Both the position numbers and the translations under genes were made by a program. Shown here in pieces: positions 35,301 to 45,289 of a stretch of 64,000 nucleotides of DNA. The notes below the pieces were generated by a model. That model was not told the DNA's origin. It made no database searches and was given only the letters and a program-made list of their open reading frames with translations. Each line of letters opens with the position of its first letter. The stretch's first letter is position 1. The stretch comes from Salvelinus alpinus (taxonomy: Eukaryota; Chordata; Actinopteri; Salmoniformes; Salmonidae): assembly GCF_045679555.1 (NCBI RefSeq), contig NC_092091.1, positions 92,460,190-92,524,189 of the forward strand. The letters are read 5' to 3'.

Positions 35301-38300
35301 AGTAGTTATTTAAAATGGACAATCTCATGTAATAACTAACTAATAATTATTAAATAGACCTCTAATAAAAATGAATATAAGTGAGCAACAGTCTCAGAAT
35401 GTACATTCATTAGCATACCATAATCTGACATTAGTGTTATATTAATTAATGTTTGTGGAAGCAGGAAACAACATCGTTCTAATCCATGTTTTGTAGATGT
35501 TGGGGTCTGATTTCTGGTAGATCCTAGGATGAGAGCTTAAAGGTAGCTTAAAGGAGTCAAAAGGAAGGAGTCAAAAGCTTAAAGGAGTCAGCTAAATTAT
35601 GTTGTACGAGCAGCACCACAGATATTGTGATGAGCAAGATGCCTGACTTCTCTCTCACAGTCACACACAGTATCTGCTCATGTGCAAGGGTTCTCTTCAC
35701 TCTCTTACAGACTGTTAGCCACGGGACCAAAACAGCAGAGAAGTTTAGCCTTGTGCTCCAACACTCTTAGTTGTTGTAGAAATTGACCCACTATGCTGTT
35801 TACTTTGTGCTTCTACGTCATATCGCTGACTCACCCTTTATTAAGTTTGTTTTGACCAAATAGATCGTGATTGTGTTCCTTGCCTGGGAATCAACTATAA
35901 TGAACGCTTTAAAACTATTTTGATTTAAAAACAATTAAATCAAATAACACTCACATTTCTCAGGTCCAGGCTTGATACAACACTCTCCACCATGGTCTCT
36001 GGTGTTCTCAGGTCCAGGTTTGATCCAACTCTCTCCACCATGGTCTCTGGTGTCCTCAGGTCCAGGCTTGATCCAACACTCTCCACCATGGTCTCTGGTG
36101 TCCTCAGGTCCAGGCTTGATCCAACTCTCTCCACCATGGTCTCTGGTGTCCTCAGGTCCAGGCTTAATCCAACACTCTCCACCATGGTCTCTGGTGTTGG
36201 TAAAACAGTAGGATAGACTGTGATTAAACTAAACTAAATACAACTTATTAAGGCTTGATATAACATACATACAGTCGTCATAGGCAATACAAAGGGTGTT
36301 TAAAGGTTGACAGACTAGCTCCCTATGTAGGGCACATTACCTAAATGTGACATAACCCACTATGTCACCTTCCATAAAGTCAATACTGATGGTGACATTT
36401 AACTAGGCACAGTCTAACTGTCTGTAGGTCCAACAGAACACATTAAAACACACCACCACTACTAATCTAACTGTCTGTAGGTCCAACAGAACACATTAAA
36501 ACACACCACTACTACTAATCTAACTGTCTGTAGGTCCAACAGAACACATTAAAACACACCACTACTACTAATCGAACTGTCTGTAGGTCCAACAGAACAC
36601 ATTAAAACACACCACTACTACTAATCTAACTGTCTGTAGGTCCAACAGAACACATTAAAACACACCACTACTACTAATCTAACTGTCTGTAGGTCCAACA
36701 GAACACATTAAAACACATCACTACTACTAATCTAACTGTCTGTAGGTCCAACAGAACACATTAAAACACACCACTACTACTAATCTAACTGTCTGTAGGT
36801 CCACCAGAACACATTAAAACACACCACTACTACTAATCTAACTGTCTGTAGGTCCACCAGAACACATTAAAACACACCACTACTACTAATCTAACTGTCT
36901 GTAGGTCCACCAGAACACATTAAAACACACCACTACTACTAATCTAACTGTCTGTAGGTCCACCAGAACACATTAAAACACACCACTACTACTAATCTAA
37001 CTGTCTGTAGGTCCACCAGAACACATTAAAACACACCACTACTACTAATCTAACTGTCTGTAGGTCCAACAGAACACATTAAAACACACCACTACTACTA
37101 ATCTAACTGTCTGTAGGTCCACCAGAACACATTAAAACACACCACTACTAATGTAATTATACGAATGATTCCAGAGGAAAACAAATGATAAAACATTGCT
37201 ATGACTCACCTCTGAATGTGTTGGTCATCTATCTGATACAGGGTCACTGAAGAGGAGATGGAGGAAACCCCAAACCCAGGATGGAGGGGTTCAGTGAATG
37301 TGGTGTGTCTTGTGTAACGGTGTGTCAGTGTACCAGAGGAGGACACACTATAGAAGGACAAAGTACCAGCTGGCCAGTCCAGATACACACCAACTCTGTT
37401 AGGAACAGGACCAGGGATGGATCTGCTACTGACTCCAGCATGGTAAAAGTGATGACCACTGTCAGAGCAGACTAAACACCAGGACATCCTATTGGCTCCA
37501 ATCCTGCGGTCATCCCTCCATCCATTCCTCATCAATCCTTTGTACACCACACCAATGACAGTCATGCCACCATCCCAGTAACCATCCATCTCCACCTCCC
37601 AGTAATAACGAGATCCAGATAAGCCTTCTCTGCAGAGAAATTGTGGAAAACAATCAAATCTGTCTGGATGGTCTTCATAATGCTGCTTCTCTTTCACACA
37701 TGTCACCTTCCTGTTCCCCTCAGACAGTTTCAGGTGTGGGTGTGCTGTATTTGGGTCCAGGGTGAGATGACAGGCATCTGTAGACAAAATGAGAGTTTAA
37801 TCAAACCACATCTTCATATAACATTTTGTTTTGTAGTTACAGAACAAGTATTGATGAGTTACTATGTTACAATAGTTCTGAATATTCAGTTAATTAGGAT
37901 TGAAGAGACTTACATTTCCTCAGCCCTGATTTCAGCCTGCACTCTCCACCATGATCCACACTGTAGGAGAAACAGGTTATTGACTGACAAAGACCTAATA
38001 AAGCAGTCAACATTTAAACCATATTGTTGTGTTCTGGTGCACTATCCAAGTTCATTACTAGAGACATACAGGTATTCTATCCTACCTACTGCATACAGAA
38101 CGGAGTACAATTCATTACTAGAGACATACAGGTATTCTATCCTACCTACTGCATACAGAACGGAGTACAATTCATTACTAGAGACATACAGGTATTCTAT
38201 CCTACCTACTGCATACAGAATGGAGTACAATTCATTACTAGAGACATACAGGTATTCTATCCTACCTACTGCATACAGAACGGAGTACAATTCATTACTA

Positions 38301-41300
38301 GAGACATACAGGTTTTCTATCCTACCTACTGCATACAGAATGGAGTACAATTCCAACAGGATATCAGAGATGCAGAAGAAGAGTATTCATGTGGTGATGA
38401 TGTATGCTGTGATGGAGTGCTCAGCCTGCTGAGTAAACTTCCCCTTAATTCTACCATCATGTCCTCATGTTACTGATCCTACTACACTACATAGGACACA
38501 ACCGCTGCTCACACTATTAGGACATCTATTCTGACTTACTTCAGCTTCATCAGTTTATATGTGGGATCCACCAGAGCAGCTGAAAGCAGTCCCCCTGCAG
38601 AGTCTCCTGGGTGATTGTAGCTCAGGTCCAGCTCTTTCAGGTGGGAGGGGTTTGACCTCAGAGCTGAAGACAGAGCAGCACAGCCCTCCTCTGTGACCAG
38701 ACAGCCAGACAGCCTACAGAGAGACACAACAGCTGTCTAGGTTGGTGTACTGGTGTCAATCATCTTGTAGGACACCCATACATTTGTCCATGACACAAAC
38801 ATTGTGATAAAACATCAGATTTATACAGTATTTGTTTTACTAAGCTCAGTACCGACCTGACTGAAACAGCTGTACTTACCCCAGTGTGTGTAGTTTACAG
38901 TCTGGATCCTCCAGTCCAGCAGACAGCAGTGTAACTCAGCTCAGTACCGACCTGACTGAAACAGCTGTACTTACCACAGTGTGTGTAGTTTACAGTCTGG
39001 ATCCTCCAGTCCAGCAGACAGCAGTGTAACTCCTGAGTCCTGCAGGTCATTGTCTCTCAGCTCCAGTTGTTTCAGTTGTGAGTTGGGTGAACTCAGGACT
39101 GAGGCCAGATCTGAACAGCAACCCTCTGTCAGACCACATTGACCTAGACTAGAGGGCAGAAGAGCACATGATTAAAACATGTTTAAAACATCCACATAAT
39201 AACTCATACTGAAGATATTTAACTCACTGTTATGGGAATTTTATGAATAATGACTAAATGAGGTATACATTTAACGTAGAATTATAACTAACATAATTAT
39301 TTCTTGTCTGATGAATAATGTTTGTCCATAAGAAAGAGGGACTGTTGGTAGGCAAGGAACTGTGGTAGACAACTTGTGACCACTGTGGAACTGATAACAG
39401 GGAAGGAAGTCTCCCCACCCAGGGAGGGGAGAAACCTTGGGCTTGTAGTAGATTGTATAACAGGTGAGGGTCAATGTAAGACTTGTGAACTATGTTGTAT
39501 CTGAGAGAAGGAGGGACGTTTATGATGAAATGTGAGGTATATAGACCAATGTACCGGAAATGATAAGCAGAACGTTCGGGTAAATAAACATTTGACTTTG
39601 GTAGACTGGGCCTCTGTCTGTTTTTATTTCTATCAGTATCCTACAAATCCTGATATAGCAGACTGAGTAATTTAATTTAATTGGTTAACTTCTTTGATAT
39701 AGGGGGCAGCATTTTCACTTTTGGATGAATTGCGTGCCTATAGTGAACTGCCTCCTACTCTGTCCCAAATGCTAATATATGCATATTATTATTACTATTG
39801 GATATAAAACACTCTGATGTTTCTAAAAATGTTTTAATGATGTCTGTGAGTATAACAGAAATCATATGGCAGGCAAAAACCTGAGAAACAATCCAAACAG
39901 GAAGTGAGAATTCTGAGATGGGTCGATGTTAAAGTCATCGCCTATTTAATTCCCTGTAATATATGGATCTGTTTGCACTTCCTACGCCTTCCACTAGATG
40001 TCAATAGTCTGTAGAACGCTGAATGAAGCCTCTAGTGTGATGTGGGGCCGGATGGGAGGTGTTTCAGTCACTGGTCTGGCAGATTGCCAGTTCTTGCTCA
40101 CACGCTTTCCCCATGATATCGCCTTGCGTTCCATTACTTATACAGACATGAAGAAATGCTTCGGTTGGAACGTTATTGGATATATATGATAACAACAATC
40201 TGAAGATTGATTCTCTACTAAGTTTGACCAGTTTATTCGACTTGTAATATAACTTTTTGAAGTTTTCGTCCAACGTTTGCCTGCATCTGCGCGAGCGTTT
40301 GGACACGCAAAATAAGCTAAGTAGCAAAAGTAGCTAATTGGACATAAGTAATTGACATTATCGAACAAAACAACGATTTATTGTGGAACTAGGATTCCTG
40401 GGAGTGCATTCTGATGAACATAATCAAAGGTAAGGGAATATTTATGATGTAATTTCGTATTTCTGTTGACACCAAAATGGCGGAGAAATGTTGTTAAATC
40501 TGAGCGCTGTCTCAGATTAATGCATGGTGTGCTTTTTACATAAAGTTTTTTTTAAATCTGACACAGCGGTTGCATTAAGAACAAGTGTATCTTTAATTCT
40601 GTGTAAAACATGTATCTTTCATCACAGTTTATGATGAGTATTTCTGTTATTTGACGTGGCTCTCTGTAATTACTCCGGATATTTTAGAGGCATTTCTGAA
40701 CATGGAGCCAATGTAAACCGAGATTTGTGGATATAAATATGCACATTATCGAACAAAACATAAATGTATTGTGTAACATGATATACTATGAGTGTCATCT
40801 GATGAAGATCATCAAAGGTTAGTGATTCATTTTCTCTCTATTTCTGCTTTTTGATACTACTATCTTTTGCTGGGAAAATGGCTGTGTTTTTCTGTGGCTA
40901 TGTACTAAGCTAACATAATCGTTTGGTGTGCTTTCCCCGTAAATCCTTTTTGAAATCAGACATGTTGGCTGGATTCACAACACGTGTAGCTTTACTTTGG
41001 TGTCTTTCATGTGTGATTTCATGAAAGATTGATTTTTATAGTAATATATTTGAATTTGGCGCGCTACATTTTTTCTGGATTTTGGCCAAGTGGGACGCTA
41101 CCGTCCCACCTATCCCAGGGAAGTTAAAGAATATGAGAACTTAATTCTCTTAACACTCACACTAGTCTCTGTATATTGCAGAGTGGACTGGTTAGTCCAA
41201 CACAGAGCAGATCCACTCCTCTGTCTCCCAGATCATTGTAGCTGAGGTCCAGTTCTCTCAGGGGGGAGTTCGGTGTCTGCAGAGCTGAGGCCAGAGTCTT

Positions 41301-44300
41301 ACAGGATTCATATGTGATTTTACAGCCAGCCAGTCTGGAGAGAGGAGATATGTTGACACACTGTTAAATATGCAAAGATTTAAGAATAATGAGATGCATT
41401 AAGACAATAACAGAAGGACATGATTAGACTATGTTAAAGACATACTAACTCACTCAATATATTTAACCTTAGTTTCTTATATTTATCACATTGTATGTAT
41501 GTTTCTGCATATTTACCATGATGGTAAAATAATGTTAAAACATTATAACACATAATTACTACAGATATAAACACTATAAAGACAGTGGATACTGAAGATA
41601 TTTAACTCACACAAGTGTCTGTATGTTGCGGAGTGGACTGGTTAGTCCAAAACAGAGCAGCTCCACTCCTCTGTCTCCCAGGTCATTGTAGCTGAGGTCC
41701 AGTTCTCTCAGGTGGGAGTTTGGTGTCTGCAGAGCTGAGGCCAGAGTCTTACAGGATTCATATGTGATTTTACAGCCAGCCAGTCTGGAGAGAGGAGATA
41801 TGTTGACACACTGTTAAATATGCAAAGATTTAAGAATAATGAGATGCATTAAGACAATAACAGAAGGACATGATTAGACTATGTTAAAGACATACTAACT
41901 CACTCAATATATTTAACCTTAGTTTCTTATATTTATCACATTGTATGTATGTTTCTGCATATTTACCATGATGGTAAAATAATGTTAAAAACACAATAAC
42001 ACATAATTACTACAAATATAAACACTATAAAGACAGTGGATACTGAAGATATTTAACTCACACAAGTGTCTGTATGTTGCAGAGTGGACTGGTTAGTCCA
42101 ACACAGAGCAGAATCACTACAAAGTCTCCCAGGTCATTGTAGCTGAGGTCCAGTTCTCTCAGGGGGGAGTTTGGTGTCTGCAGAGCTGAGGTCAGAATCT
42201 CCCAGGATTCATATGTGAGTTTACAGCGATCCAGTCTGGAGAGAGGAGATAATCAGTTAGATATAATCAGTTAGATAATGATACTGTAAACATCAACTCA
42301 ATAACAGAACTCACAGTGCTCTCTTGCAGGTTTTCACGACCGGCAGCAACCTCTGATAACCTTTCTCTGATGTGTTGTATGTCTTCAGGTCAAACTCCTC
42401 CAGCACCTCCTCTGACATCAGTAACAGGTAGGCCAGGGCTGAACATTGGTCAGGTTTAAGCTCTGTTTCTGAAAGAGTTCCTGAATGCAGGGAGGTCTGC
42501 ATGTCTTCAACTAGAGAGTTGGCACCAAGTTCATTCAGACAGTGGAACAAGTTGATGATCCTTTCTGGTGAGGATTCCTCCTCGATCTTGTATGAAAGGT
42601 ACCTGACTGTTCTCTTAACTGTTTCCTCATTGGTCTGTGTTGTACTTCCTGTCTGTGTCAGAAGGCCTCGTAACAGATTCTGATTGGACTCCAGTGAGAG
42701 ACCCAGAAGGAAGCGGAGGAACAGGTCCAGGTGTCCATTCTCACTCTTCAAGGCCTGGTCCACTGCGCTCCTGTGTAAGTCAGACAACTGGATTGACTTC
42801 TTCTCTTCATCATCACTAGTGGGGGAGAAAACATTTTCCTTCTTGTCCAGACATGATTCTAAAGCATGCACTGCTGCTAGAAACTCCTGAATGCTCAGAT
42901 GCACAAAGCTGTAGACCTTCTCTTGGTACAGCCCAGATTCTTCTTTAAAGATCTCTGTACACAATGCTGAGTACTCTGATGCCTCTGTGACATCAAGGCC
43001 ACACTCTCTCAGGTCCTCCTCATAGAAGATCAGGTTGCCCTTCTGCAGCTGTTGGAAAGCCAGCTTTGCCAGTTTCAGGATCATCTCTTTGTCTGACTGA
43101 GACAGTTCCTTTGGGTTTGTCTCTGTGGCTTTGTTGTACTTCTTGTTCTTCACAATGATTTGGATGAGCATGAAGTGTGAGTACATTTGGGTCAGAGTTT
43201 TGGGGACTTCATCCTTCTCTGCCACTTTCAGTATCATCTCAAGGACAGTGGCTGATATCCAACAGAAGACTGGCATGTGGCACATGATGTGGAGGCTCCT
43301 TGATGTCTTCATGTGTTTGATGATATCATTGGCCAGATTCTGATCTGTGATTTTCTTCCTGAAGTACTCCTCCTTCTGTGGATCATTGAACCCTCGTACC
43401 TCTGTCACCTGGTCAACACACTCAGGAGGGATCTGATTGGCTGCTGCAGGCCGTGAGGTTACCCAGAGGAGAGCAGAGGGAAGCAGATTCCCCTCGATGA
43501 GGTTTGTCAGCAGCACGTCCACTGAGGTTGGCTTCGTGACATCACAGCACTTCTCATTGTTTTTGAAGTCTAGAGGAAGTCGAGACTCATCCAGACCATC
43601 AAAAATGAAAACAGTTTTGGTTTCACCATCTTCAATGCTGTCAATCTCTTTCAGCTCTGGGAAGTAGTGGGAAAGAAGTTGCATCAGACTGCATTGGTCC
43701 TTTTTCAGGTTCAGATCACGGAAAGGAAGAGGAAACATGAAATGAACGTCCTGATTTGCTTTTCCCTCTGCCCAGTCAAGGATGACCTTCTGCACAGAGA
43801 CTGTTTTTCCAATGCCAGCGATTCCTTTTGTCAGCACAGTTCTGATAGGTTTGTCTTGTCCAGGTAAAGGCTTGAAGATGTCGTTGCATTTGATTGATGT
43901 CTCTTGTGTAGTTTGTTTCTTGGATGCCATCTCTATCTGTCTAACCTCATGTTCATTATTGAGCCCTCCACTTCCACCCTCTGTGATGTAGAGCTCTGTG
44001 TAGATATCCTTGAACAGACTTTGGTTTCCATGGTGTCCAATTCCTTCAGATATGTGTTGATACTTGTGTTTCAGTTTAGCCTTAATGTCTTGTTGGACTG
44101 TCAGCAGAGTTTGCCCTGTAGGAAAACAATGAGAGTTGAGACTCATAAGTTTGTTTGTGTGTTTTATAAGGTCCTTTGTACAGTTCTTTGTAATATTGAA
44201 TGAAACACAGTCTTACTTCTTCTGTCCAGAAGGTTGTGTGTGATCTTTAATGCATCCTCACTGTCCAAACTCTCCACTTCCTTATTGTCATCTGGTAATG

Positions 44301-45170
44301 GTTCCTGGCTGAAAGCAGGTGGCTGATCACTCTTCATTGATAGCAGGCTGGTTGTAGGTGACTCTGCTCTGGGCTTCTGGACACTGAACAAAACAGGGAG
44401 ACAGATCAGCTCATCAATATCTCATCAATACCTCATCTACTTCATTTTAACAACAACAATTTAAATTGATGATATAGACCTACAGTTTATGTAATATGGG
44501 AACACTTTTCTCTTTAGTTTATATCTTTAAGATAACTGTATATTTTACATTTAATCTCTTACCTTTTAGAACTGGTGTTTTGAGTCATTTTAGAGGCAGT
44601 TGTGTCCTCTCTCTCCCCAGAGAGACTCATTTTAGAGGCAGTGGTCCCCTCCTCTCTCTCCCCAGAGAGACTCATTTTAGAGGCAGTGGTCCCATCCTCT
44701 CTCTCCCCAGAGTGACACATTTTAGAGGCAGTGGTCCCGTCCTCTCTCTCCCCAGAGAGACTCATTTTAGAGGCAGTGGTCCCCTCCTCTCTCTCCCCAG
44801 AGAGACTCATTTTAGAGGCAGTGGTCCCCTCCTCTCTCTCCCCAGAGAGACTCATTTTAGAGGCAGTGGTCCCCTCCTCTCTCTCCCCAGAGAGACTCAT
44901 TTTAGAGGCAGTGGTCCCCTGCTCTCTCTCCCCAGAGAGACTCATTTTAGAGGCAGTGGTCCCCTCCTCTCTCTCCCCAGAGAGACTCATTTTAGAGGCA
45001 GTGGTCCCCTCCTCTCTCTCCCCAGAGAGACTCATTTTAGAGGCAGTGGTCCCCTGCTCTCTCTCCCCAGAGAGACTCATTTTAGAGGCAGTGGTCCCCT
45101 CCTCTCTCTCCCCAGAGAGACTCATATTAGAGGCAGTGGTCCCCTCCTCTCTCTCCCCAGAGAGACTCAT
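32052..45170 (-). CDS. NLR: FISNA-NACHT-LRR-B30.2-FIIND-CARD (19 exons, 1,835 aa)
   Basis: Predicted cytosolic innate immune sensor. Exons, 5' to 3' on the minus strand: 45170-44563, 44383-44217, 44115-42315, 42235-42062, 41784-41611, 41334-41161, 39148-38975, 38713-38540, 37960-37914, 37777-37210, 36190-35955, 35289-35252, 34279-34215, 34082-33868, 33680-33421, 33218-33084, 32958-32826, 32742-32713, 32386-32052. All junctions are GT-AG and phases agree throughout (5,508 nt). FISNA-NACHT plus B30.2 is the fish NLR-C pattern. FIIND-CARD is the NLRP1/CARD8 pattern, in which autoproteolysis frees a UPA-CARD fragment that nucleates caspase-1 filaments. No stop or frameshift breaks the chain. The start is the first ATG of the open N-terminal repeat. 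A 5' UTR exon further upstream is possible. The alternative is two genes, one ending at the B30.2 exon and one FIIND-CARD gene, but the in-phase donor and the downstream exon repeats argue against it. Confidence 0.82.
32713..32958 (-). CDS. NLR exons 17-18: end of UPA and linker
   Basis: Exon 17 (32826-32958) ends the UPA with '[12 protein letters not shown]' and '[13 protein letters not shown]', which parallels the NLRP1 segment before its CARD. Exon 18 (32713-32742, 30 nt) is a short linker, [10 protein letters not shown]. Phases are 1 and 1. Confidence 0.8.
33084..35289 (-). CDS. NLR exons 12-16: FIIND (ZU5 and first part of UPA)
   Basis: Exons are 35252-35289, 34215-34279, 33868-34082, 33421-33680 and 33084-33218. 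ZU5 features include '[16 protein letters not shown]' and '[12 protein letters not shown]', matching the NLRP1/CARD8 FIIND. Exon 15 has His1552 in 'KILHVEEHG' and Phe1578-Ser1579 in 'HPKFSTIS'. The His-to-Ser spacing of 27 residues equals that of human NLRP1 His1186 to Ser1213 as I recall it. Autoproteolysis at Phe-Ser is therefore predicted. UPA continues through '[12 protein letters not shown]' and '[10 protein letters not shown]'. Confidence 0.88.
34581..35200 (+). repeat. ~83-bp intronic minisatellite, 8 copies
   Basis: The unit contains 'CAGTATGAATGGTTGGTCAG', 'CACACCTGGCTTTGAGAC' and 'ACTAAAGCAGAACACAGG'. It lies in the intron between FIIND exons 12 and 13. Confidence 0.95.
35955..36190 (-). 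CDS. NLR exon 11: five tandem 16-aa linker-like repeats
   Basis: Five 48-bp units encode DHGGE(C/S)[10 protein letters not shown], alternating Cys and Ser at one position. The unit resembles the exon 9 linker ([11 protein letters not shown]), so it probably grew from a copy of that exon. Phase 2 in and phase 1 out match exons 10 and 12. Each unit starts after ACACCAG, so each could serve as a splice acceptor. Confidence 0.8.
36413..37150 (+). repeat. 53-bp intronic minisatellite, ~14 copies
   Basis: The unit contains 'CTAACTGTCTGTAGGTCCA' then 'GAACACATTAAAACACACCA' and a CTA run. It lies between the B30.2 exon and exon 11. Confidence 0.95.
37210..37777 (-). CDS. NLR exon 10: B30.2 (PRY-SPRY) domain
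   Basis: The exon is 568 nt (residues ~1165-1353). PRY starts '[20 protein letters not shown]' and the SPRY core has '[15 protein letters not shown]', 'SWCLVCSD', '[18 protein letters not shown]' and 'LHPGFGV'. B30.2 domains bind proteins and usually end fish NLR-C receptors. Here the frame meets TGA only inside the donor CAGAG|GTGAGT, so splicing removes the stop and joins to exon 11 in phase 2. Without splicing the protein would end 'QHIQR'. Confidence 0.93.
37914..37960 (-). CDS. NLR exon 9: linker before B30.2
   Basis: This 47-nt exon encodes '[15 protein letters not shown]', the short linker usually found between LRRs and B30.2 in fish NLR-C proteins. The acceptor is CTACAG and the donor is AAAT|GTAAGT. 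Phases are 2 in, 1 out. Confidence 0.85.
38046..38355 (+). repeat. 60-bp intronic minisatellite, 5 copies
   Basis: The unit contains 'TTCATTACTAGAGACATACA' and 'CTACCTACTGCATACAGAA'. It lies between the last LRR exon and the linker exon. Open frames on both strands come from the 60-bp period. Confidence 0.95.
38540..42235 (-). CDS. NLR exons 4-8: five 174-nt LRR exons
   Basis: Exons 42062-42235, 41611-41784, 41161-41334, 38975-39148 and 38540-38713 are each exactly 174 nt with phase 2 at both ends, so each could be skipped or duplicated without breaking frame. Each encodes two ribonuclease-inhibitor-type repeats, e.g. '[13 protein letters not shown]'. The first three are near copies, including the introns between the first two (41340-41610 and 41790-42060), so they arose by recent tandem duplication. 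Confidence 0.94.
38843..39032 (-). repeat. 95-bp tandem duplication of the 3' end of an LRR exon
   Basis: 38843-38937 repeats 38938-39032 and so copies the last ~58 nt of exon 7 with its donor and intron start. The copy lacks an acceptor. Use of the second donor would add 95 nt and shift frame. Confidence 0.85.
39229..39647 (+). mobile_element. possible solo LTR in the intron between LRR exons 6 and 7
   Basis: About 420 bp start TGTTATGGGAATT and could end TATCCTACA, with AATAAA near 39583. No clear target duplication was found, so the call is weak. Confidence 0.4.
39685..41127 (+). mobile_element. TTAA-ended non-autonomous element (piggyBac-like?), intronic
   Basis: The ends read TTAACTTCTTTGATATAGG and, inverted, TTAACTTCCCTGGGATAGG, giving imperfect 19-bp terminal inverted repeats that start at TTAA. 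There is no ORF. Internal modules such as 'TCTGATGAA(G/C)ATCATCAAAGG' recur. Two more family members lie at 45290-46285 and 46889-48725. A TTAA target would suggest piggyBac, but this is inference. Confidence 0.65.
42315..44383 (-). CDS. NLR exons 2-3: FISNA and NACHT ATPase
   Basis: Exon 2 (44217-44383) encodes an acidic linker. Exon 3 (42315-44115, 1,801 nt) holds the FISNA domain (about residues 259-340, '[10 protein letters not shown]') and the NACHT. The P-loop is 'GIAGIGKT' at 356-363 and Walker B is '[11 protein letters not shown]' with FDGLDE at 430-435. '[11 protein letters not shown]' (sensor region), '[12 protein letters not shown]' and '[11 protein letters not shown]' follow, all typical of fish NLR-C. 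All catalytic motifs are intact, so ATP-driven oligomerisation is expected. Confidence 0.95.
44563..45170 (-). CDS. NLR exon 1: thirteen N-terminal 15-aa repeats
   Basis: The exon encodes 13 units of [15 protein letters not shown] (variants EQ, ED, MCHS, one 14-aa unit) and a short tail MTQNTSSK. The DNA unit is 45 bp. Every unit starts with ATG, so translation could start at several places. One more degenerate unit upstream has ACC instead of ATG and is preceded by an in-frame stop. The donor AAAG|GTAAGA overlaps the ORF stop. Similar MSLSGE repeats occur at the N terminus of fish NLR-C proteins. Confidence 0.85.
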
Positions 45171-45289
45171 ATTAGAGGCAGTGGTCCCCTCCTCTCTCTC
45201 CCCAGAGAGACTGGTTTTAGATGTAAGTCACAGCTCACTCAGCTACAATAAGAAATACCAGAACAGTCAATATTTCTGAACATTGTTGA

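Noticed and set aside
37206..37787. B30.2 exon as the 3' end of the gene with a stop at 37206
   Set aside because: The stop lies inside a strong donor (CAGAG|GTGAGT), and the following exons continue in phase to the CARD. Kept as an alternative transcript, not as the main model.
44496..45279. Plus-strand open frames of 182-251 residues
   Set aside because: They are the antisense of the 45-bp coding repeat in NLR exon 1. The minus strand has the Met-repeat and a proper donor.
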